Below, one piece after another: positions 57,218 to 64,000 of a DNA stretch of 64,000 bases; positions within the stretch are counted from its first letter, which is position 1, and each line of letters starts with the position of its first letter. This DNA comes from Geobacillus genomosp. 3. Its GTDB lineage: Bacteria; Bacillota; Bacilli; Bacillales; Anoxybacillaceae. The DNA is taken from positions 1,736,001 through 1,800,000 of the forward strand of contig NC_022080.4 of NCBI RefSeq assembly GCF_000445995.2, given 5' to 3'. Position numbers and translations under genes: made by a program. The notes under the pieces were generated by a model. That model was given only the letters and a program-made list of their open reading frames with translations. It was not told where the DNA came from and made no database searches.

Positions 57218-59365
57218 TCAATTTCTCCCCAAATCGACCACCGGCCGCACCCGAGCCGCACACCGCTTAAACGCCGGCATTCCGCAATGCGGATCCAGCT
57301 CATCGGATGTGACGTTGTTAATTTGTTGCAGGCCGCTCCAATGGAACGGGACAAAAATCGTATCCTCGCGAATTTGGTCGTTATAGCAGCTGCGAACGAC
57401 CGCCGTCCCCCGCCGCGTTTCAACGCGCACAAGCATCCCTGGGCCGATCCCGTACCGCTTCGCCGTCCTCGGGTGGATCTCAACGATCGCCTCCGGCTGC
57501 CGCGCCGCCAGCGCCGGACTGCGCCGCGTCTGCGTTCCGCTCAAATAATGAGCGAGCACCCGCCCTGTCGTTAAGTAAAGCGGATACCATTCATCCGTCT
57601 CCTCTTTGTCTGGCTGAAACGGCAAAACCGCAAACCGCGCCTTCCCATCCGAATGGGCGAATCGGTCCGTAAATAACCTTGGGGTGCCGGGGTGCGAGAC
57701 GTCTGGACACGGCCAGTAGAGGCGTTCGCGGCGCAGACGCTTATACGTCACGCCAGAATAGTCCGCTTTGCCGCCGCGGCTCGCCAACCGCAGTTCATTG
57801 AAAATCTCCTCGGCTGACGTGAACGGAAAGAAGCGGCCCTTGCCAAGCTTGCGGGCGATCTCACACAAAATTTCCCAATCATGCTTCACCTCCCCCGGAC
57901 ATTTCCGCGCCGCCGGCCGAAAACAGACCCGCCCTTCGACGTTTGTCACCGTGCCTTCATCTTCCAAATACGACGAAACAGGCAAGACGAGATCGGCCAG
58001 CTCGGCTGTTTCTGATACAAACATATCTGCCACGACAAGAAACTTCAGCTTCTGGAGCGCTCTGGCGGCAAACGCGGCGTTGGGACTCGAGACGACAGGA
58101 TTCGATCCCATGACAAACAGCCCGGTAATCTCGCCGGCATCGATTTTTTGCATCATTTCATATGCTGACACTCCCTTTCCCGGCAGCTCATCCGGCGCAA
58201 CGCCCCATACGCTCGCCACATACCGGCGGTGTTCCGGATGCTCAATGCTTCGGTAGCCCGGGAGCTGATCGGCTTTTTGTCCATGCTCGCGTCCGCCTTG
58301 CCCATTCCCTTGCCCGGTGATCGACCCAAACCCCGAACCGGGCCGGCCGATTTTGCCCGTCGCCAACACGACATTGATCCACTGCCTGACCGCCGCATAG
58401 CCGTCCGCTTGCTGCTCCAGGCCGCGTGCAGTGAGCACGATCGCTTCCGTTGCCTCCCCATACTTTCGCGCCGCCAGGCGGATCGTCTCGGCCGGCACGT
58501 CGGTCACCCGGGCGATCTCGTCCATGTCCACCGCTTCCATGTGCTGTTTCCATTCGGCAAACCCAATCGTCCGCTCGCGCACGAACGCTTCATCGATATA
58601 CCCTTCTTCGAGCAACGCTTTTCCGATGCCGACGGCCAACGCCGCATCCGTTCCCGGTTTGAGCGGCAGATGCAGATCGGCCAACGCCGCCGTTTTCGTT
58701 TCGCGCGGATCGATCACAATCATAAAAGCCCCGTTTTTCTTCGCCTCGTAAACATACGGCATCAACGTCGGCTGGCATTCGGCGATATTGGTCCCAGCCA
58801 AAATGATCGTCTGAGCGAGCGGAATATCCGAGAGCGGATTCGTCAACCCGCGGTCAAGGCCGAACGCGTCGTTCATCGCGGCCGCGGCCGCCGACATGCA
58901 AAAGCGGCCGTTGTAGTCGATGTGCCGCGTCTTAAGCGCCACGCGGGCGAATTTGCCAAGCAAATACGCTTCCTCGTTCGTCAAGGAGCCGCCGCCGTAA
59001 ACGGCAAACGCATCGATTCCCTTTTCCTGTTGAATGGAATGGATCTGTTCGGCAATGAGCGAAAGCGCGTCTTCCCAGCTGACCCGCACAAACCGGCCGC
59101 CCACTTTGGCAAGCGGAACCAACAGCCGCTCGGGATGCAAAGCGTGCTGGTGAGCGTTTATCCCCTTTAAACAAAGGCGGCTGTTGGACGTCGGGTTGTC
59201 GGTCGGAATCGCCTTGCAGCGGCGCCGTTCCACAATCCGCTCTTCCACCAGCTGAAGCGTGCACTGTACGCTGCAAAACGGACATTGCGTCGCGGCGGCC
59301 GTCTCCGACGCCCACTCTTTCTCCTTGGCCCGAAAGTAGCGCAACAACTCATCCGTCATCATCAT
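57218..59365 (-). CDS. nasC: Assimilatory nitrate reductase, catalytic subunit
   Basis: This 715-residue cytoplasmic bis-MGD molybdoenzyme reduces nitrate to nitrite for assimilation. The N-terminal [4Fe-4S] motif is CPFCSVQC ... SRLCLKG, followed by AVYGGGSLTNEEAYLLGKFAR. GRFCMSAAAAAMNDAFGLDRG contains the molybdenum-ligand Cys. The end has YLTTGRVLAHYLSGTQTRRS and FVPFHWSGLQQINNVT, as in NasC. The first of three ATGs (59365) is used. The ribosome binding site (GCGGGTGA) is modest, which fits coupling to nirD 11 bases upstream. It is last in nirB-nirD-nasC. No separate NasB-type electron-transfer gene is present here. Confidence 0.93.
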   Translation of the reverse strand: MMMTDELLRYFRAKEKEWASETAAATQCPFCSVQCTLQLVEERIVERRRCKAIPTDNPTSNSRLCLKGINAHQHALHPERLLVPLAKVGGRFVRVSWEDALSLIAEQIHSIQQEKGIDAFAVYGGGSLTNEEAYLLGKFARVALKTRHIDYNGRFCMSAAAAAMNDAFGLDRGLTNPLSDIPLAQTIILAGTNIAECQPTLMPYVYEAKKNGAFMIVIDPRETKTAALADLHLPLKPGTDAALAVGIGKALLEEGYIDEAFVRERTIGFAEWKQHMEAVDMDEIARVTDVPAETIRLAARKYGEATEAIVLTARGLEQQADGYAAVRQWINVVLATGKIGRPGSGFGSITGQGNGQGGREHGQKADQLPGYRSIEHPEHRRYVASVWGVAPDELPGKGVSAYEMMQKIDAGEITGLFVMGSNPVVSSPNAAFAARALQKLKFLVVADMFVSETAELADLVLPVSSYLEDEGTVTNVEGRVCFRPAARKCPGEVKHDWEILCEIARKLGKGRFFPFTSAEEIFNELRLASRGGKADYSGVTYKRLRRERLYWPCPDVSHPGTPRLFTDRFAHSDGKARFAVLPFQPDKEETDEWYPLYLTTGRVLAHYLSGTQTRRSPALAARQPEAIVEIHPRTAKRYGIGPGMLVRVETRRGTAVVRSCYNDQIREDTIFVPFHWSGLQQINNVTSDELDPHCGMPAFKRCAARVRPVVDLGRN

Positions 59366-59376
59366 TCACCCGCTTC

Positions 59377-59682
59377 TTACAGCTCAACATAGACCGAGCC
59401 GTCCTCCACCGCCACGCGGTACGTTTTGACGCACCCTTCATCCGGCGCCTGCGCCCGGCCGTCTTTTAAGCAAATTTTCCAGTCGTGAAGCGGACAAAAC
59501 ACATACTCGCCGCTGACAATGCCTTGCGACAAATCACCACCTTTATGTGGACAGCGGTTTTCAACGGCATACACCCGGCCGTCGCCCGTCCGAAACAACG
59601 CAAGCTCGTGATTGCCGACGCGCACGCGCTTTCCAAGCCGTTTCGGCAGTTGATCGATTCGTCCGATTTCGACTTTTGCCAT
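59377..59682 (-). CDS. nirD: Nitrite reductase small subunit (Rieske-type)
   Basis: This 101-residue Rieske-fold subunit of assimilatory NAD(P)H-nitrite reductase carries CPHKGGDLSQG and CPLHDWKICLKDG. Those are full Rieske cluster ligands (C-x-H ... C-x-x-H), unlike enterobacterial NirD, which lacks them. It works with NirB in the cytoplasm to make ammonia. ATG 59682 follows AAGGAGGAAG. It sits between nirB and nasC in one operon, with a 135-base gap after nirB that holds no gene. Confidence 0.92.
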   Translation of the reverse strand: MAKVEIGRIDQLPKRLGKRVRVGNHELALFRTGDGRVYAVENRCPHKGGDLSQGIVSGEYVFCPLHDWKICLKDGRAQAPDEGCVKTYRVAVEDGSVYVEL

Positions 59683-59817
59683 CGTTTTCTTCCTCCTTGA
59701 CACCATCATAAAAGGCAGGCAAGGGCCGACAGCCTGTTCCACGCCGGCCGCATCGGCGATGCCGTTCACTGCTGGCAACGGTTCAACCTATGCTCCGCCC
59801 CTGCCGTTTCTTTCCCA

Positions 59818-62244
59818 TCACTTCGCCGGCACCGGCTCTTTGTCGCCGATATCGCGGAACAACGTTTGTTGCAGTCTCTCGTTTTCGACGATTTCCCGCC
59901 ACGGGTCTTTGGTCGCCGCAAGCGCTTTGTGAAGCCGTTCAAGCAGCGCGCGGCGCGTTTCCACGTCAAACAGCACTTCGCGGATATGCTCAAGCCCGAC
60001 GCGTTCGACCCATTTGGACGTCCGTTCCAAATAATGCGCCGATTCGCGGTAATATTGCAAAAAAGCGCCGGTCATCTCGATCACTTCCTCTTCCGTCTTG
60101 ACCGTGCAAAGCAAGTCGGCCGCACGCAAATGGGTGCCGCCGTTGCCGCCGACATAAATCTCCCAGCCGCCTTCGACACCGACAACCCCGACGTCTTTCA
60201 TGCCCGATTCCGCGCAGTTGCGCGGGCAGGCGGACACAGCCATTTTCACTTTATGCGGCGTTTTCAGGCGCTCAAATGTTTGTTCCATCCGGATGCCAAG
60301 CGCGGTCGAATCTTGCGTGCCGAAACGGCAAAACTGTTTGCCGACGCACGTTTTCACCGTTCTGAGCGCCTTGGCGTAGGCGTAGCCGGACGGCATGCCG
60401 AGATCGGCCCAAATGCGCGGCAAATCTTCTTTTTTCACCCCAAGCAAGTCAATGCGCTGCCCGCCTGTGAGCTTGATCATCGGCACGTTGTATTTTTCGG
60501 CGACATCAGCGATGTTCCGCAGCTGCTCGGCCGTCGTCACCCCGCCGTACATGCGCGGCACAACGGAGTACGTGCCATCCGCCTGGATGTTGGCGTGCAG
60601 CCGCTCATTGACAAACAGCGATTCCGCTTCCTCTTCATATTCGCCCGGATACAACATACCCAAATAATAGTTGAGCGCCGGACGACACTTCGAACACCCT
60701 TCCTCGTTTTTCCATCCCAATACGCTCATGACTTCTTTGACCGTCATCAGCCGTTTTTCTTTAATGGCCTCGAGCACTTCCTCACGGCTTAAGTCCGTGC
60801 AGCCGCAAATCGTTTCCTTCACCGCATACCGATTCGCTTCTTCCCCGAGCATATGCTCGAGCAGCTCGGCGACAAGTCCTTTGCAGCCGCCGCACGAACG
60901 GGACGCGTTCGTATAGTCGCGCACCTCGGCGACCGTTTTCAGTCCATATTCGGCAATCGCTTGGCAAATCGCCCCTTTTGTCACCCCGTTGCAGCCGCAA
61001 ACGACATCGGCATCGGCCATCGCCGCTACAAGGCTTCCTTTTCCTCCCGATGAAGCCGGCGCAAACAGCGACAGCGAGAGCGCTTCGAGCGAGTCGCCGC
61101 GCTCGATCATAGCCAGCAGTTTTCTTCCTTCCTTCGTATCGCCAAACAGCACTGCACCGACGATTTTCCCTTCGCGAACGACGACTTTCTTGTACACCGA
61201 GCGGGCTTCATCATACAACTTGATCGATTCCGTTCCCTCAACATCCATAAACTCACCGGCCGAAAACACATCGACGCCGGACACTTTCAGCTGGGTCGAG
61301 ACAACCGACCCTTCATACGGCTTCCCTTTCCGGCCGCAAATCGCTTCTGCCAACACTTTCCCCTGCTCATAAAGCGGCGCGACGAGTCCGTACACAACCC
61401 CGCGATGTTCCGCGCATTCGCCGACCGCGTAAACGTGCGGCACGCTCGTTTCCAAGTAGTCATTGACAACGATCCCTCGATTCACCGCAATTCCGCTTCT
61501 CCGCGCTAAATCAACATTCGGACGAATGCCGACCGCCATCACCACCAAGTCGGCGGCGATTTCAGTTCCGTCTTTAAACCGAACCCCTTCCACGCGGCCG
61601 TCGCCGAACAGTTCGGCCGTCTCTTTCCGAAGCAAAAAGTTCATCCCTTGTTTCTCCAATTCCCGCTGCAGCAGCTTCGAAGCAGTCGGGTCCAGCTGAC
61701 GCTCCATTAAATAGTCAAAAATGTGGATGACATCAACGTCCATCCCTAAGTTGAGCAGGCCGCGCGCCGCCTCTAAACCAAGCAAGCCGCCGCCGATGAC
61801 CGCCGCTTTTTTGTACGCCTTCGCATATTCGATCATCCGCTCGCAATCTTGGATGTTGCGAAACGCCGTCACCCCGGGCAAATCCGCCCCCGGCACCGGC
61901 AAAATAAACGGGTTCGATCCAGTCGCCAAAATAAGTTCATCATATTCGACCACCCGCCCGCGGTCGGTCCGGACGACCCGCTCTTCGTGATCAATGTCCG
62001 TCACCGTTTCGCCGGCAAACAGCCGAATGCCGTTTTGTTCGTACCATTCCCAACTGTTCAAGGTCATCTCCTCAATGGACGTATCCCCTTGCAGCACCGT
62101 TGACAACAAAATCCGGTTATAGTTCGGGTGCGGCTCGCTGCCAAAAATCGTAATCTCAAACGCCTCGCGGTCAAGTTTTACGATCTCTTCGATGCAACGA
62201 ACTCCCGCCATGCCGTTGCCGACTAACACGAGTTTTCGTTTCAT
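59818..62244 (-). CDS. nirB: Nitrite reductase [NAD(P)H] large subunit
   Basis: This 808-residue sirohaem enzyme reduces nitrite to ammonia in six electrons. The FAD/NAD oxidoreductase part is in front (LVLVGNGMAGVRCIEEI, VIGGGLLGLEAARGL). Two BFD-like [2Fe-2S] motifs follow (VCGCNGVTKGAIC ... SCGGCKGLV, CGCTDL), then the sirohaem/[4Fe-4S] domain with CVGKQFCRFGTQDS and SACPRNCAES. ATG 62244 follows GGAGGGATGGCGAC. The longer in-frame start at 62397 lies on the promoter. It is first of nirB-nirD-nasC, under two exact TnrA boxes, with a leader of about 140 bases that has no obvious known motif. It corresponds to NasD of B. subtilis. Confidence 0.96.
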   Translation of the reverse strand: MKRKLVLVGNGMAGVRCIEEIVKLDREAFEITIFGSEPHPNYNRILLSTVLQGDTSIEEMTLNSWEWYEQNGIRLFAGETVTDIDHEERVVRTDRGRVVEYDELILATGSNPFILPVPGADLPGVTAFRNIQDCERMIEYAKAYKKAAVIGGGLLGLEAARGLLNLGMDVDVIHIFDYLMERQLDPTASKLLQRELEKQGMNFLLRKETAELFGDGRVEGVRFKDGTEIAADLVVMAVGIRPNVDLARRSGIAVNRGIVVNDYLETSVPHVYAVGECAEHRGVVYGLVAPLYEQGKVLAEAICGRKGKPYEGSVVSTQLKVSGVDVFSAGEFMDVEGTESIKLYDEARSVYKKVVVREGKIVGAVLFGDTKEGRKLLAMIERGDSLEALSLSLFAPASSGGKGSLVAAMADADVVCGCNGVTKGAICQAIAEYGLKTVAEVRDYTNASRSCGGCKGLVAELLEHMLGEEANRYAVKETICGCTDLSREEVLEAIKEKRLMTVKEVMSVLGWKNEEGCSKCRPALNYYLGMLYPGEYEEEAESLFVNERLHANIQADGTYSVVPRMYGGVTTAEQLRNIADVAEKYNVPMIKLTGGQRIDLLGVKKEDLPRIWADLGMPSGYAYAKALRTVKTCVGKQFCRFGTQDSTALGIRMEQTFERLKTPHKVKMAVSACPRNCAESGMKDVGVVGVEGGWEIYVGGNGGTHLRAADLLCTVKTEEEVIEMTGAFLQYYRESAHYLERTSKWVERVGLEHIREVLFDVETRRALLERLHKALAATKDPWREIVENERLQQTLFRDIGDKEPVPAK

Positions 62245-62392
62245 GTCGCCATCCCTCCATCTTCGTCCAATCTCAAACCTTCCTGCGGTCAACGGCGCAG
62301 CCATAGCCGGACCGTCATCACCATCAACTCCCACAGCCCGACCGCTCTTGCTCGCATCACCTTCGCATTCCCCCTTTGCCTTGGTTGTGCCT

Positions 62393-62520
62393 ATCATATC
62401 ACGTCGAAAATGGAGCCTGCATTCGTTTTGTTAATTGATATAACACGGTTTTAACAAAAAATATGAGCAAACAAGCCAAAACGAGGAACATCATATGTAT
62501 TTATGTAACTTTTTATAACA
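62393..62520 (-). promoter_or_regulatory. nirB promoter with two exact TnrA boxes
   Basis: TATGAT on the minus strand (62398-62393) is the -10. TGTTAATTGATATAACA (62429-62445) is an exact TGTNA-N7-TNACA box centred about 51 bases upstream of the predicted start near 62386. That is the position known for TnrA-activated promoters. A second exact box, TGTAACTTTTTATAACA (62504-62520), lies 75 bp further upstream. The rest of this 354-bp gap holds the leader and a terminator. Confidence 0.78.
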
Positions 62521-62532
62521 TCAGAATTTAGT

Positions 62533-62569
62533 AAAAAAGCGGCCTTCACCGATAGGGTCAAGACCGCTT
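62533..62569 (-). terminator. Terminator of the thioesterase/DnaA-domain operon
   Basis: On the minus strand AAGCGGTCTT pairs with AAGGCCGCTT (one mismatch) and runs into TTTTTTAC, 30 bases past the stop at 62599. Confidence 0.85.
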
Positions 62570-62598
62570 CTCTCTGAGGATGACGGGTCGGAGGCTCG

Positions 62599-63003
62599 TC
62601 AGTGGATTGGGCGGGACGCAAGCAGCTCATCGATGATGCGCGCGTACTGGTCAATGCGCTTCTCCAGTTCATCCATTTGCTGCTCAAGGCGGGTGATGTA
62701 TTGGCGGAAAGTCATCGGGGCGCCGTATCGCTGTTCAAGCCGCTTTTCGATTTTCTGCCGCTCGCCATGGACCGAAACGAAGATGCGCATGTTGCGGCCA
62801 AACACTTCGCGTACGGTTTCACTGATGAGTCCGCCATATGTTGTTTGCAGCCATTCGCATTGAATCTCATTTAGGCATTCGATGATGAGCCAATCCTCAT
62901 CCACCGTCACCGCCGTCGACGCGAACCACGTGTCAAACGACGGGCCGGGCAGCTTTTGCGCAAGCTTCGTTTTCACTTGTCCCCACAGATGATGCTCCTT
63001 CAC
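62599..63003 (-). CDS. Stand-alone DnaA domain-I protein with coiled coil
   Basis: This 134-residue protein's first 80 residues look like the N-terminal domain of the replication initiator DnaA: LWGQVKTKLAQKLPGPSFDTWF, then DEDWLIIECLNEIQCEWLQTTY and GLISETVREVFGRN. The AAA+ and DNA-binding domains are absent. Residues about 90-128 form a coiled coil (TRLEQQMDELEKRIDQYARIIDELL). DnaA domain I mediates self-association and binds helicase loader and regulators such as SirA, so this protein could bind DnaA or mimic it, which is inference. The GTG start at 63003 has a perfect AAAGGAGGTGAG site. It follows the thioesterase gene by 18 bases. Confidence 0.82.
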   Translation of the reverse strand: MKEHHLWGQVKTKLAQKLPGPSFDTWFASTAVTVDEDWLIIECLNEIQCEWLQTTYGGLISETVREVFGRNMRIFVSVHGERQKIEKRLEQRYGAPMTFRQYITRLEQQMDELEKRIDQYARIIDELLASRPIH

Positions 63004-63021
63004 GCACTCACCTCCTTTCGT

Positions 63022-63423
63022 CTACTTCACCGGCTGCCATCGATGTTCGTTCAATTTCGCCCGAATGTCATCCGGAATCGGCTCGGGCCGCCCGGTGTCA
63101 AAATTGAAGTTCACGTACACCGCCCGCCCTTTCGCACAGACCACACCGTTTTGATGAATTTCTTCATAAATCGTGAGGCTTGTGTTGCCGATGCGTTCAA
63201 TGCCCGTATACACGGTCACATCGTGTCCGTAATACATTTGGTTGACATAATCAACCTCCATGCGAATGATCACCATTCGCCAACGTTTGAATGACAAGTC
63301 AGGCGTAAATAGTTTAAAAATTTCATGCCGTCCCGCTTCAAACCAAACGGGCACGGTCGTATTGTTAATATGGCCGACGCCGTCGGTCTCCGACACGCGC
63401 GGTGTAATGATGGTCGTAAACAT
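63022..63423 (-). CDS. Hot-dog fold acyl-CoA thioesterase (YbgC/4HBT family)
   Basis: This 133-residue hot-dog protein has the 4HBT signature SETDGVGHINNTTVPVWFEAGR, with catalytic Asp in TDGVGHINN. MEVDYVNQMYYGHDVTVYTGIERIGNTSLTIYEEI and a closing KGRAVYVNFNF follow. It hydrolyses an acyl-CoA thioester, substrate unknown. ATG 63423 follows GAGGAGGAGAACGG. It is first of a two-gene unit with the DnaA-domain protein. Confidence 0.88.
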   Translation of the reverse strand: MFTTIITPRVSETDGVGHINNTTVPVWFEAGRHEIFKLFTPDLSFKRWRMVIIRMEVDYVNQMYYGHDVTVYTGIERIGNTSLTIYEEIHQNGVVCAKGRAVYVNFNFDTGRPEPIPDDIRAKLNEHRWQPVK

Positions 63424-63546
63424 CCGTTCTCCTCCTCAACAGCCAGCGAATCGTTCGGCGCATCGCCGTTTTGGTTTTGTCGAATTTAGGCGACATCTGT
63501 ATATGGATTCGCTTCAAAATGTGGAAATTCCTGCTTTGCCATCAAG

Positions 63547-63570
63547 AAAACGCAGGAAACGCTGCGTTTT
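63547..63570. terminator. Hairpin in the gap upstream of the thioesterase
   Basis: AAAACGCAG-GAAACG-CTGCGTTTT is a perfect 9-bp stem with A/T ends, usable on both strands. No gene ends next to it. It may back up the 63630 hairpin. Confidence 0.6.
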
Positions 63571-63629
63571 AACCGAAAAAAGATGGACGCGGCGCCGGCA
63601 TCGGAAGTGGGCCATCCGTCCAACCACAA

Positions 63630-63666
63630 AGAACAAACAGGAGCGTAAAGCAGCCCCTGTTTGTTT
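63630..63666 (-). terminator. Terminator after the alcohol dehydrogenase gene
   Basis: On the minus strand AACAAACAGG pairs with CCTGTTTGTT around an internal loop containing GGC/GCT, then CTTTG. It begins a few bases after the stop at 63671. Confidence 0.7.
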
Positions 63667-63670
63667 CTCC

Positions 63671-64000
63671 TCACCCTTTATCCGGTTCGACGTTCGTCCC
63701 CATAAACGCCGCTTGGTAAATCGCGCGGATGTCCTCTTCCAACAGCGGCATCGGGCTGCGGGCAAGCAGCCGTTTTTGCTTGGTGGCGTCTTTCGTCAGG
63801 CTTTCCAGCGCGCTTTCCGGAATGCCAAAACCGCCAAGTGTCTTCGGAATGCCGACATCGGCGACAATGCGCTCGAGCTCCCCGACGCATCGGTACGACG
63901 CTTCTTCTTCCGATAAAAAGCTTGAGTTGCCGCCAAGCGCGTTTAACATGTCCGCCATCCGCTTTTGGCAGCTTTGACGGATGTAACCCATCACATACGG
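63671..64000 (-). CDS. Iron-containing alcohol dehydrogenase, C-terminal part
   Basis: The 109 visible codons start mid-gene with PYVMGYIRQSCQKRMADML and end with FGIPESALESLTKDATKQKR, LLARSPMPLLEEDIRAIYQAAF. That is the C-terminal helical region of group III iron-containing alcohol dehydrogenases (AdhB/GbsB type), including the common P-L-x-E-D-I ending. The metal-binding and NAD-binding parts lie beyond base 64000. It is the last gene of its transcript and is followed by two hairpins. Confidence 0.82.
   Translation of the reverse strand, partial: PYVMGYIRQSCQKRMADMLNALGGNSSFLSEEEASYRCVGELERIVADVGIPKTLGGFGIPESALESLTKDATKQKRLLARSPMPLLEEDIRAIYQAAFMGTNVEPDKG

Noticed and set aside
1..64000. 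CRISPR arrays, insertion sequences, prophage, rRNA or tRNA genes
   Set aside because: No regularly spaced repeats, transposase or phage motifs, no long terminal inverted repeats and no cloverleaf or rRNA-like stretch were seen on reading. A dedicated tRNA scan was not possible.

Overview
The window reads as chromosome of a thermophilic, spore-forming Bacillaceae, most likely Geobacillus (close to G. thermodenitrificans). This is inferred from roughly 50% GC with strong AGGAGG-type ribosome binding sites, a monoacylglycerol lipase with the Bacillus sp. H-257 catalytic layout, tnrA, immune inhibitor A, a KinB-type kinase, and above all respiratory nitrate reductase together with a Gram-positive nitrous oxide reductase cluster. 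I saw no rRNA, tRNA, insertion sequence, prophage or CRISPR array.

Layout. 1-5.6 kb: the start of topB, an aldo/keto reductase, a signal-peptide-bearing oligoendopeptidase F and the NAD-salvage pair pncA-pncB. 5.8-12.7 kb: a YidC2-type insertase behind a MifM-like leader peptide, a 1385-residue TPR protein with an embedded C39-like peptidase fold, a monoacylglycerol lipase and a YdjM-type membrane protein. 12.8-25.1 kb: narGHJI, a hemerythrin-like protein, a two-gene (fused-subunit) pyruvate/2-oxoacid:ferredoxin oxidoreductase, a stand-alone uroporphyrinogen-III synthase and a small unknown protein. 25.3-35.5 kb: secreted M6 protease, KinB-like kinase, methionine aminopeptidase, YjbQ protein, an MBL-fold hydrolase and the fructose operon fruR-fruK-fruA. 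35.6-42.3 kb: the nos operon nosC-Z-B-D-Y-F plus a terminal lipoprotein. 42.4-46.4 kb: a c-di-GMP protein (GGDEF + HD-GYP), a 30-residue membrane peptide, a DUF5317 protein and a BASS transporter. 46.4-51.7 kb: feoA-feoB and a Cys-rich peptide, endonuclease I, an NhaC antiporter. 51.8-62.5 kb: ykoQ/ykoP/ykoN-like genes, tnrA with a divergent small-protein operon, narK, and the assimilatory set nirB-nirD-nasC. 62.6-64 kb: a stand-alone DnaA domain-I protein, a thioesterase and the end of an iron-containing alcohol dehydrogenase.

How it works together. Two nitrogen programmes sit side by side. The anaerobic one (narGHJI, hemerythrin, nosCZBDYF) carries FNR-type boxes of the form TGTGA-N6-TCACA that are centred about 41-42 bp upstream of the predicted transcription starts. 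The assimilatory one (nirBD-nasC, tnrA, divergent small proteins) carries exact TnrA boxes (TGTNA-N7-TNACA) centred about 50 bp upstream of the predicted starts. Nitrite reductase for denitrification (nirK/nirS) and nitric oxide reductase are not in this window.

The most interesting item is the 90-codon leader ORF before the yidC2-type gene. It has an N-terminal membrane segment and an acidic C-terminus. A 14-bp hairpin starts inside its last codons and buries the whole yidC ribosome binding site, which is the architecture of MifM-type translation-arrest control.
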